Under the pieces are notes generated by a model that saw only the letters and a program-made list of their open reading frames with translations, made no database searches and was not told the DNA's origin. Of a stretch of 64,000 nt of DNA, positions 34,165 through 44,043 are shown piece by piece (the stretch's first letter is position 1; each line of letters begins with the position of its first letter). The translations under genes and the position numbers were made by a program. This DNA is from Megascapheus bottae (lineage: Eukaryota; Chordata; Mammalia; Rodentia; Geomyidae), in the NCBI GenBank assembly GCA_024803745.1, contig JANJXV010000043.1, positions 1,261,501 to 1,325,500 on the forward strand, read 5' to 3'.

Positions 34165-35874
34165 AAAAACGGGCGGCCATTGCGATTTGTTGCTGACTTG
34201 CAATCTTTAGCCCAGTGCTTCCCTTTACCACAGCGTGGACATGTGCCAGGTGATTTTTCTCTCTTTTGCCTGGCCTGGAGTGGGCATTGCGTCATCCAAT
34301 GTCCTGTTTGTCCAGAAGAAATGCCACGCCCTGGGGGTCTAGCATCCCGAGAATGCCGCTGACCTCTGTATTTTAGAAATTCAGTAACAGTCTTTTCTTG
34401 AGGAGCGGCGGCTAAAGTAAGGCCTTGTACATGGGAGGGTCCAATATCAGCACACAGTGAAATAAAGTCCGTGATTCCTCCCTTATTCCTATGGGGTCTG
34501 ATAGCCGCCTGACAGGCGGCGTTGGCATTTTCATAGGCTATGTGTCTAACTATAATCTTCCTTGCATTCTCATCTTGTACTAGGCGGTCTGAAGTCTCCA
34601 TTAATCGAGACAAAAATTCTAGATAAGGTTCATTCGGTCCCTGTTTAACTTCTACTAGATTTTTTGTATGATTGGAATTGCGTAACCTTTTCCAAGCCTC
34701 TCTTGCCGCAGCATTTATTTGCAAATAGGCCTCCTTTGCATAACCCAATTGATCTTTGGTGTTTTTATAGGTTCCCTCTCCTAACAACTGATCAACAGTG
34801 TAAGGCAGGTTCTTAGACCTATTTGTTTCAATTTTAGCCCGACACTGTGCAGTGAACTCTGTCTCCCATAATAAGTACTCTCCTGCACTAAGGCATGCTC
34901 TGGCAAGCCGCTTCCAGTCATTTGGGCATGCAATACCAGCACACGCGGCCTCCAATATTACTTGAGTAAAAGGGTCAGTTGGCCCATATTGGGAGCAGGC
35001 ACTCTTTAAATCCTGAAACAGTTTAACAGGAACAGGTTGATGGTATACTTGTTCATCATGATCAACTAAACTAGGAAAGCATCGAGGCCCTGAAATATCT
35101 TCCCTCTCTCTAGCAGCCTGAGTCAGGTTTAATTGCGATGCACTGTGCCTGGTTGTAGTGCCTGTTAAAAGGGACTTGTTGCTAGGGCCTTTAGGCTTGC
35201 CTAAAGGTTGAAAAAGTGATTGAGGCCCTAAGGCTGCAGCTGGTGGCGGTGGGTGTGAGGGGTAAGGTTTTGAATCAGACACCATAGTGGCCTGAGGGTC
35301 ATATTTCTTTCCTACTTCGGGGGGGGGGGCTCTCTGCTCCATCCCCATTTTCGATAGAAAATGTAGCATTTCTTCTAACTTCTTCTCTATCGTAGCCACC
35401 CGGCCCTCCATTGACTCATCATAACTTTCCTCCTTGATATTCAAACCTGAATTCTGATACTCAATATCTACTGGTTGTTGTTCCCTTTTCAAGATCTCAC
35501 TTAGACTCTCTTGGGCTGCAGTATATGGCTCAGCCTCAGGGTTTTCAGAAGGCTCCTTTAATTCATAAATTACCCTTAATTCAAGATTAAGTTCAGCATT
35601 CCCATGTTGAGGATCTATGCATTCAGTTACTAAATTCCATACATCAATAGCCTCTACTGGGGTCTTTTCGGGGCCATATACATTATAATATTCTTGAATT
35701 CTTTTTCCTATCCGCTGCCAGGTTTTTTGGAATTCCTCCTCTATAAACCTCGGGCATGCCTCCTCGACAAACTCTGAAGCTCTGAAGCACCCCTTTTTCC
35801 ACCCACGTTCCGTGGGCTTCAAGTAGGCCTGTTAAGATCGGTAGAAATAACCTATGGCTATTAACTTGACCCAT
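33990..35874 (-). pseudogene. gag: E1 gag polyprotein, frameshifted near the start
   Basis: Structural polyprotein of a class II retrovirus. The expected start is the ATG at 35874-35872, which gives MGQ, the usual myristoylation signal. That frame closes after 63 codons, while the main 610-residue frame (ATG at 35822) lies one base out of register, so matrix is broken around 35780-35830. In the main frame are matrix sequence (FVEEACPRF, YYNVYGPEKTPV), a proline-rich linker near residues 188-200, capsid from about residue 255, and the major homology region (QGPNEPYLEFLSRL, about 394-407). Nucleocapsid has two zinc knuckles. The second is intact (CPRCGKGKHWAKDC, 528-541). The first has Gly500 and Ser503 where cysteines are expected. 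The frame ends 57 codons after the slippery site. Confidence 0.92.
34132..34164 (-). promoter_or_regulatory. gag-pro -1 ribosomal frameshift signal
   Basis: On the minus strand GGGAAAC (34164-34158) lies in the gag frame as G GGA AAC, a canonical -1 slippery heptamer of the type used by betaretroviruses at gag-pro. After a 7-base spacer comes a perfect hairpin, GGGGCCAG-CCA-CTGGCCCC (34150-34132). A -1 shift here enters the dUTPase-protease frame directly. Whether the hairpin extends to a pseudoknot was not determined. Confidence 0.85.
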
Positions 35875-35936
35875 AATTTTTACTCCTGACTATACACTCT
35901 CTTAAGATCCTCTCTTAATAGTCCTACGATGTGTTA

Positions 35937-35948
35937 CTCACCACAGGG
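35937..35948 (-). promoter_or_regulatory. Candidate 5' splice site in E1 leader
   Basis: The minus strand reads CCTGTG|GTGAGT between the primer-binding site and the gag start. This is where retroviruses place the donor for spliced env RNA. It is based on consensus only. Confidence 0.45.
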
Positions 35949-35981
35949 AGGGGTCCTTCACCTTCGTCCCAGATTTTGAGG

Positions 35982-35999
35982 GTCCCTGTTTGGGCGCCA
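35982..35999 (-). other. Primer-binding site of E1, lysine-tRNA type
   Basis: The minus strand reads TGGCGCCCAAACAGGGAC two bases downstream of the 5' LTR. It matches the 3' end complement of tRNA-Lys (Lys3 type) with one apparent mismatch (A in place of G at position 9). This supports class II (ERVK) assignment. Confidence 0.85.
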
Positions 36000-36189
36000 G
36001 ATGCCGGGGCCAACTGGCAGCAAACCAGGGTTTGCAGATTGGGATTCCTGAAATAGGGGGCAAGGACTAGGAAAAAATAGAAGAGAGACAAACAGATGGG
36101 GTTCAGGAGGGCTACAGCCCAAATCAGGAGCCACAGCTTAAGAAGCCTGTAGCCCAAGACCGTAGCCCAGTTTATTTCCAGTTCTCAAT

Positions 36190-36200
36190 CTTAAATACAC
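36190..36200 (-). promoter_or_regulatory. TATA-like box of the E1 5' LTR
   Basis: The minus strand reads GTGTATTTAAG about 15-25 bases upstream of the AATAAA signal. It is the best TATA-like sequence in the LTR; no transcription start was located. Confidence 0.5.
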
Positions 36201-36245
36201 TTCTTTAAACTAGGGAACTGCCAGGGGCTACATTCGTACAAACAG

Positions 36246-36307
36246 TATCAAGTCTGAAATAGGTTGAATGAGAAGCTATCAAGTCCCAAATAGGTTAAAT
36301 GAGAAGC
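36246..36307 (-). repeat. Two 31-bp tandem units in E1 5' LTR
   Basis: Units at 36246-36276 and 36277-36307 are exact in length and differ at a few bases. Their position upstream of the TATA-like box suits an enhancer repeat, which is inference. Confidence 0.75.
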
Positions 36308-36423
36308 TATTGACACAGCCCAAAATCATGATAAGAGCTTACTTCCTTGTGTACTCAATTGTGCAGGTCCAAGGTCACTGACCCCACAGTCACGGTCACT
36401 GACCCCACAGTCAGTCCTCAACA

Positions 36424-36429
36424 GGTTTA
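36424..36429. repeat. Target-site duplication of E1 (right)
   Basis: GGTTTA follows the right LTR and matches 29503-29508 exactly. Confidence 0.85.
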
Positions 36430-38460
36430 AGGTTATGGTTAGCGTTAGGGATAGTGTTAGGGTTAGTTTTATGGTTAGGGTAAGGGCTAGGACTCCGGTA
36501 AGGCTTAGGGTTACGATTAGGGTTAGGGTTAAGGTTAGGGTGAGGTTTAGGGTGAGGGTTAGGGTTAGGTTTAGGTTAGTGTTAGGGTTATGTTGAGGAT
36601 TAGGTTTAGGTTTAGGGTGACGGTTAGGGTGAGGGTGAGGGTTAGATTTAGGTTTAGGGTTAAGGTTAGGGTTAGGTTTATGGTGAGGGTTAGGGCTAGG
36701 ACTAGGGTTAGGCTTAGGGTTAGGATTATTGTTAGGGTTAGGGACCCTTATGGGTAGGGTTAGGTTTTGGGTTATGAGTTAGGGGTATGTTTAGGATTAG
36801 GTTTAGGGTTAGGTTTTTGGTAAGGGTTAGGTTTTGGGTTAAGGGCTGGGGTTAGGTTAGGGAACCTATTGGTTAGGGTCAGGATTAGAGTTACGGTTAG
36901 GGTTATGTTTAGGTTTAGTGCTAGGGGTACGTTTAGGTTTTGGGTTATCGTTAGGGTTAGGATTAGGGTGAGGGTTAGGGAGAGGGTTAGAGTGAGGGTT
37001 AGTGTAAATGTTAGGGTGAGGTTGAGGGTTAGGATGAGCGTGAGGGAGAGGGTGACAGTTGGGGTTAGGGTGATTGTGAGGTTGAGGTTTAGTTTTCGGG
37101 TTAGAGTTTGGTTAGGGTTATGGTTACGATTAGGGTTAGGGTGAGGGTGAGGTTTAGGGTTAGGGTGAGGGTTAGGCTTAGAGTTTGGGTTAGGATTATA
37201 CAGGATTGGGGTTGTTTTTGTGTTAGGGTTAGGGTTAGGGTTAGTTTATGGTTAGTGTTAAGGCTAGGACTCGGTTTAGGTTAGGATTAGGATAGGGTTA
37301 GGGTTAGAGTTAGGGTGAGGGTTAGGGTGAGTGTGACGATTAGGTTTAGGTTTAGGTTTAGGGTTAAGGTGAAAGTTAAGTTGAACATTAGGGTGAGGTT
37401 TAGCATCAGGTTTAGAGTTAGGTTTAGTTTTAGGGTTAAGGTGAGTGTTAGGGTGAGGGTTAGTGTGAGGGTTACTGTGAGGGTCAGGGTGAGGGTTACG
37501 GTAAGGGTTAGGGTTAAGGTTAGGGACCCTTGGGTTAGGGTTAGGATTGGGGTTAAAATTATCGTTAGCGTTAGAGTAGGGTTAGCATTAGGTGTATGGT
37601 TAGGGTTAGGACTAGGACTAGGGTCAGGGTTAGTGTTAGTATTAGGGTTAGGGTTAGGGACACTTATGGTTAGGTTTAGGATTAGGGGTAAAGTTTAGGG
37701 TTAAGGTTAAGGTTAGTTTTTGGAAAGGGTTAGGGTTTGGGTTAAGGGATAGGTTTAGATTTAAGGAACCTTAAGGTTCGGATTAGGATCAGTGTTAGGG
37801 TTAGGGTTAGGGTTAGTTTTAGGGTTAGCGTTAGGGTGAAAGTGAGGTTTGGGTAAGGGTTTGGGTGAGGGTCAGGGTTATGGTTAGGGTTAGGGTGAGG
37901 GTGAGGGTGGGGCTTAGGGTGAGGCTTAGAGTGAGGGTGAGAGTCAGAGCGAGGGTTAGGTTTAAGGTTAGGTTTTGGATGAAGTAGAAATTTAGGGTGA
38001 GGTTTAGGGGTAGGGTTAATGTTAGGGTTATGGTTAGGGTTTGGGTTAGGGGTAGGGTTAGGATTAGCCTTAGGGTTAGAGTGAGGGTGAGGGTTAGGGT
38101 GAGCCTGAGGGTGAGGGTTAGGTTTAGGGTTAGGGTGAGGGTGAAGTTTAGGGTGAGGGGGAGGTGGAGGGTTAGGGTTAGGTTTAAGGTTGGGATAAGG
38201 GTTAGGGTGAGGCTTAAGGTTAGGTTTAGGGTTATGGTGAGGTTTAGGGTGAGGGTGAGTGTTAGGTTTAGGGTTAAGTTGAGGGTTAACGTGAGGGTGA
38301 GGGTGAGAGTGAGGGTTAGCGTTAGAGTTAGGGTTAGTTAATTTTAGGGTTAAGTTTAGGGTTAGGGTTAAGATTAGGGTGAGCGTTAGAGTTAGGGTTA
38401 GGGTTAGGTTTATGGTTAGGGTTGGGGCTAGGACTAGAGTATGGGTAGGGTTAGGGTTAG

Positions 38461-38733
38461 GATTAGGGTTAGGGTGAGGTTAGGGTGAGGTTTAGCGGGA
38501 GGGTTATTGTGAGGGTAAATGTTACGGTTAGGGTTAGGATAATAGTGAGGGTGAATGTTAGGGTTAGGGTTAGGGTTGGGTTTAGGGTTAGGATTAGGTT
38601 TAGGGTTAGGGTGAATGTGAGTGTTATGGTGAGGGTTAGGGTGAGGTTAAGGGTGAGGGTTAGGGTTAGGATTAGGGTTAGGGTGAGGTTAGGGTGAGGT
38701 TTAGCGGGAGGGTTATTGTGAGGGTAAATGTTA
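38461..38733 (+). repeat. 64-bp identical direct repeats, 209-bp offset
   Basis: Bases 38461-38524 and 38670-38733 are identical, including the rare TTTAGCGGGAGGG segment and the GGGTAAATGTTA end. This shows a recent tandem duplication of a roughly 209-bp unit. Confidence 0.85.
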
Positions 38734-39161
38734 GGGTTAGGGTTAGGGTGAGGGTGAGGTTTAGGGTGAGGTTTAGGCTTAGGTTTAGTGTTTGGGTTAG
38801 GGGTAGGGTTAGGGTTAGACTTAGGTGTAGGGTGAGCGTGAGGGTTAGTGTGAGCCTGAGTATGACGGTTAGGTTAAGGGTTAGGGTGAGGGTGAAGGTT
38901 AGGGTGAAGTGAGGGTTAGGGTTATGTTTAGGGTTGGGATTAGAGTTAGGGTGAGACTTAAGGTTAGGTTTAGAGTTAGGGTGAGGTTTAGGGTGAGGGT
39001 GCGGGTTTGGGTTAGGGTTATGGTGACGGTTAGCGGGAGGGTGAGTGTGAGGATGAGTGTCAGGTTGAGGGTTAGGTTTAGGGTTAGGTTTAGGGTTAGG
39101 GTTAGAGTGAGGGCTAGGGTGATTATGAGGGTTAGATTTAGGGTTAGGTTTAGGAACCCTT

Positions 39162-42100
39162 AGGGTTAGGTTTTTGGTTAGGATTAAGTTTAGGGATAGC
39201 ATTAGGTTTGAGTTTAGGGTTAGGTTTATGGTTAGAGTTAGGGCTAGGACTAGGGTTATGGTTAGGATTAGGATTAGGGTTAGGGTTAGGGTTAGGTTGA
39301 GGGTTAGGATGAGGGTGAGGGTTAGGTTTAAGGTTAGGGTTAGGTTTAAGGTGAGGGTTAGGTTGAGGTTTATGGTGAGGGTTAGGGTGAGGGTTTCGGT
39401 GAGGGTTAGGGTTAGGGTAAGGGATACTTGGGTTAGGGTTACTGTTATGGTTAGGGTTAAGGTTATCGTGAGCGTTAGGGTTAGGGTTAGGTTTAGGATT
39501 CTGTTTAGGGTTAGGGCTAGGACTAGGGTTAGGGTTAGGGTTAGGATTAGGGTTAGGCTTAGGGACCCTTATGGTTAGGGTTAGGGTTTGGGTTAGGAGT
39601 TAGGGGTTATGTTTAGGGTTAGGGTTAGGGTTAGGTTTTTGGTAAGGGTTAGGTTTTGGGTTAAGGAATGGGGTTAGGTTGAGGGAACCTTTCGGTTAGG
39701 GTTAGTATTAGGGTTAGGGTTAGGGGTATGTTTAGGATTAGGGCTAGGGCTAGGTTTAGGGTTATGGTTGGGGTTACCGTTCGGGTTAGCGTTAGGGTTA
39801 GGATTAGGGTGAGGGTTAGGGTGAGGATTAGGGTGAGGGTTAGAGTTAAGGTTAGGGTGAGGTTGAGGGTTAGGTTGAGGATGAGGAAGAGGGTGACAGT
39901 TGGGGTTAGGGTGAGGGTGAGATTGAGAGTGAGGATTAGGGTTTGGGTTAGGCTTAGGGTTAGGGTTAGGGCTACGGTGAGGCTTAGGCTTAGAGTTAGG
40001 GTTAGGGTTAGGGTGAGGGTTAGGGTGAGCATGAGGGTGAAGGTGAGGGTGAGAGTGAGGGTGAGCGTTAGGGTTAGGTTTAGGGTTAGGGTAAGAGTGC
40101 AGGTGAGTGTTAACGTGAGCGTTAGGGTTGGGTTTAGGGTTAGGGTTAGTATTAGGGTGCAGGTGAGGGTTAGTGAGGGTTAGGGTGAGGGTCAGGGTGA
40201 GGGTTAGGGTTAGTGTTAGGGTGAGGGTTAGGGTGAGGTTCAGCGTGAGGGTTAGGCTGAGGGTAAGTGTTAGGGTTAGGATGAGGGTGAGGTTCAGGGT
40301 GAGGGTTAGGGTTAGGGATAGGGTTAGGGTGAAGGTGAGGTTCAGAGCGGGGGTTAGGGTTAGGGTTAGGGTTGGAGTTAGGTTTAGGGTTTGGGTTAGG
40401 GGTAGGGTTAGGGTTAGGCTTAGGTTTAGGGTGAGGGTGAGGGTTAGGGTGAGCCTGAGGGTGAAGGTTATGTTGAGGGTTAGTGTGAGGGTGAAAGTTA
40501 GTGGGAGGGGGAGTATTAGGATTAGGTTTAGGGTTAGGCTTAGGGTTAGGGTTAGCGTGAGGCTTACGGTTAGGGTTGTGGTTAGGGTGAGGGTAAGATT
40601 AAGGTTAGGTTGATGGTTAGGGTGAGGGTGAATGTCTGGATGATGGTGAGGGTGAGGGTTAGGTTTTGGGTTCGGGTTAGAGTGAGGGTGAGTTTGAGTG
40701 TGAGTGTCAGGGTTAGGGTTAGGGTTGGGAACCCTTAGGGCTATGTTTAGAGATAGGGTTAAGGTTAGGATTAGTGTTAGGCTTAGAGTTAGTGTTAGGG
40801 CTAGGACTAGGGTTAGGGTTAGGATTAGGGTTAGGATTAGGGTTTGGGTTAGGGTTAAGTTGAGTGCTATGGTGACGGTGACGGTTAGATTTAGGGTTAA
40901 GGTAAAGCTTAAGTTGAGTGTTAGGTTGAGGGTTAAGGTGAGGGTTAGCGCTAGGTTTAGAGATAGCGTTAGGGTTAGGGCGAATGTGAGGGTTAGAGTG
41001 AGGGTTACGGTGAGGTTTAGTGTGAGGGTTACAGTGAGGGTTAGGGTTAGGGTAAGTGATCCTTGGGTTACGGTTAGGGTTAAGGTTATCGTTATCATTA
41101 GGGTTAGGGTTAGGTTGAGGTTTAGCTTAATGTTAGGGCTAGGACTAGGGTTAGGGTTAGGGAAATGATTAGAGGTACGGTTAGGGACCCTTATGGTTAG
41201 GGTTAGGGTTTGGGTTAGGAGTTATGGTTATGTTTACGGTTAGAGTTAGGGTTAAGTTTTTGGTAAGGGTTAGGTTTTCGGTTAAGGGCTGGGGTTACGT
41301 TTAGGTACCCTTTCGGTTAGGGTTAGAATTAGGGTTAGGATTAGGGTTATGTTTAGGTTTAGGGCTAGGGCTAGGTTTAGGTTTGATGTTGGTGTTAGGA
41401 TTAGGGTTAGTGTTGGGGTTAGGGTTTGGATTAGTGTTAGGGTTAGGATTAGGGTGAGGGTTAGGGTTAAGGTTAGGGTGAGGTTGAGGGTTAGGATGAG
41501 GGTGAGGGTGAGGGTGACGGTTGGGGTTAGGGTGAGGGTGAGGGTTAGGGTTTGGGTTAGGCTTAGCGTTAGGGTTAGGGTTAGGGTGAGGCTTAGGGTT
41601 AGAGTTAGGGTTAGGGTTAGGGTGAGGGTTAGGGTGACCATGAGGTTGAAAGTGAGGGTGAGGGTAAATGTGAGCCCCTTAGGGTAAGGTTAGGCTTAGG
41701 GTAACAGTGCGGGTGAGTGTTAGGGTGAGGGTTAGGGTTGAGTTTATGGTTAGGGTTAGGTTAAGGATGAAGGGGAGGGTTAAGGTGAGGGTTAGGGTGA
41801 GGGTCAGTGTGAGGTTTAGGGTTAATGTTTGGGTGAGGGTTAGGTTGAGGTTCAGCTTGAGTATTAGGGTGAGGGTAAGTATTAGGGTTAGGGTTAGGGT
41901 GAGGATAAGGGGGAGGGTAAGGGTGAGCGTGAGGGTGAGGGTGAGGGTTAGGGTTAGGGTTAAGGTTAGAGTGAAGGTGAGGTTTAGGGCGGGATTAGGA
42001 TTAGGGTTAGGTTTAGAGTTAGGTTTAGGGTTTGGTTAAGGGTTACGGTTAGGGTTAGGCTTAGGTTTAGAGTGAAGGTGAGGGTTAGGTGAGCCTGAGG

Positions 42101-44043
42101 GTGAAGGTTATGTTGAGGGTTAGTGTGAGGGTGAAGGTTAGGGTGAGGGGGAGGGTTAGGGTTAGGTTTAGGGTTAAGCTTAGGGTTAGGGTTAGGGTGA
42201 GGGTGAGGGTAAGGGTGAGGGGAGGGTTAGGGGTAATTTTAGGGTGATGGTTGGGGTGAGGGTTAATGTGAGCATAAGGGTGAGGGTGAGGGTTAGAGTT
42301 AGGGTTAGGGTGAGAGTGAGGGTGATGTAGAGTGTGAGTGGGAGTGTTAGGATTAGTGTCAGGGTTTTGAACCCTTAGGGTTATGTTTAGGGATAGGGTT
42401 ACGGTTAGGGCTAGCATTAGGGTTAGGCTTAGGGTTAGGTTTATGTTTAGTTTTAGGGAGAGGACTAAGGTTAGGGTTAGGGTTAGGATTAGGATTAGGG
42501 TTAGGTTTAGGGTGAGTGTTATGGTAAGGGTTAGGGTTATTGTTAAGGTGAATGTTAGGTTGAGGGTTAGGGTGATGGTTAGCGCTAGTTTTAGAGTTAG
42601 GGTTAGGGTGAAGGTGAGGGTTAAGGTGAGGGTTAGAGTGAGGGTTATGGTGAGGGTTAGGTTGAGGGTTACAGCGAGGGGTAGGGTTCTGGTAAGGGAT
42701 CCTTGGGTTATGGTTAGGGTTAGGGTTAAGGTTATCATTAGCATTAGGGTTAGAGTTAGGTTTAGGATTATGGTTAGGGTTAGGGCTAGGACTAGGGTTA
42801 GGGTTAGGGATAGGATTAGGGTTAGGGTTAGGGTTAGGGTTAGGATTAGGGTTAGGGTTAGAGACCCTTATGTTTAGGGTTAGGGTTAGGGTTAGGTCTT
42901 TGGTAAGGTTTAGGTTTTGGGTTAAGGGCTGGGGTTAGGTTTAGGGCCACTTTCGGTTAGGGTTAGGATTAGGATTAGAGTTAGGGTTACGTTTAGGTTT
43001 AGGGCTAGGGCTAGGTTTAGGGTTTGGGTTAGTGTTATGTTTAGGGTTAAGGTTAGGGTTAGTGTTGGGGTTAGGTTTTGGGTTAGCGTTACATTTAGGA
43101 TTAGCGTAAGGGTTATGGTGAGAGTTAGGGTGAGGGTTAGGGTTAAGGTTAGGGTGAGGTTGAGGTTTAGGATGATGGTGAGGGAGAGGGTGACTGTTGG
43201 GTTTAGGGTGATGGTGAGGTTGAGGGTTAGGGTTTGGTTTAGGGTTACGGTTACGGTTAGGGTTAGGGTTAGGTTTAGGTTTTTGGTAAGGGTTAGGTTT
43301 TGGGTTAAGGGTTAGGGTTAGGTTTAGGGACCGTTACGTTTCAGATTAGGTTCAGGGTTAGGGTTAGGGTTAGGGTTAGGTTTAGGGTTAGGGATAGGGT
43401 TAGCGCTAGGGTGAAAGTGAGTTTTCGGTGAGGGTTAGTGTAAGGGTCAGGGTGAGGGTTATGGTTAGGGTTAGGTTGAGGGTTAGGGCGAGGGTTAGTG
43501 TGAGGGTGAGAGTCAGAGTGAGGGTTGGGGTTAAGGTTAGGTTTAGGGTGAAGGTGAGCTTTGGGGCGAGGGTTAGGGTTAGTGTTTCTGTTAGGGGTAG
43601 GGTTAGGATTAGGCTTAGGGTTAGGGTGTTGGTGAGGGTTAGGGTGAGCCTGAGGATGAGGGTTAGGTTGAGGGTTAGGGTGAGAGTGAAGGTTAGGGTG
43701 TGGGGGAGGATTAGGGTTAGGTTTAGGGTTGATATTAGGGTTAGAGTGATGCTTAAGGTTAGATTTATGTTTAGGGTTATGGTTAGGGTGAGGGTGAAGT
43801 TTAGGATGAGTGGGAGGTTTAGGGTTGGGTTAGGGTTAATCTTAGGTTTATTGTTAGGGTGAGGCTTAAGGTTAAGTTTAAGTTTAGGGTTAGGGTAAGG
43901 GTGAGGGTGAAGATCAGGGTGAGCGGGACGGTTAGGGGTGGGTTTAGGGTTAGGCTTAGGTTTAGGGTTAGGGTGAGGCTTAAGGTTAGGGTTAGAGTGT
44001 CGGTGAGGTTGACTGTGAGTGTTAGGGTTAAGGTTAGGGTTGG
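39162..44043 (+). repeat. Higher-order repeat of about 1.64 kb, three units
   Basis: Landmarks recur in a fixed order. T is GGAACCCTTAGGGTTA (39162, 40729, 42369, 44043). U is a GATCCTTGGGTTA-like box followed by AAGGTTATC (39421, 41049, 42695). P is GGGACCCTTATGG with a GAGTTAGGGG segment (39562, 41184, 42861). Q is TTTTTGGTAAGGGTTAGG (about 39640, 41260, 42897). S is a GACAGTTGGGG-like box (about 39893, 41512, 43188). Spacings are 1.57-1.68 kb. Decayed or rearranged units continue to about 57 kb, with P at 46976, 48477, 50706, 55330 and 56883. Confidence 0.75.

Larger units (their letters stand above)
29509..36423 (-). mobile_element. E1: class II endogenous retrovirus, defective composite
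   Basis: A 6.9-kb provirus lies on the minus strand, opposite to E2. In transcription order it has the 5' LTR (36423-36002), a lysine-type primer-binding site, a leader, gag, a gag-pro frameshift signal, a broken dUTPase-protease, an integrase tail, an unassigned 0.7-kb stretch, the cassette shared with E2, a polypurine tract and the 3' LTR (29930-29509). Reverse transcriptase, RNase H, most of integrase and all recognisable env are missing. Paired LTRs differ at 4 of 422 bases, so insertion is recent relative to E2. With its broken genes it must have moved with proteins supplied by another copy, or decayed quickly after insertion. Confidence 0.92.
36002..36423 (-). repeat. E1 5' LTR (422 bp)
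   Basis: The transcribed direction starts TGTTGAGGACTG at 36423 and ends GGCCCCGGCA. It differs from the 3' LTR at only four positions. It contains two copies of TGTGGGGTCAGTGACC close to its upstream end, the 31-bp tandem pair, a TATA-like box and an AATAAA signal. Confidence 0.95.

Noticed and set aside
33788..34210. 140-codon plus-strand frame opposite gag-pro
   Set aside because: It is the shadow of the gag and dUTPase coding sequence on the other strand.
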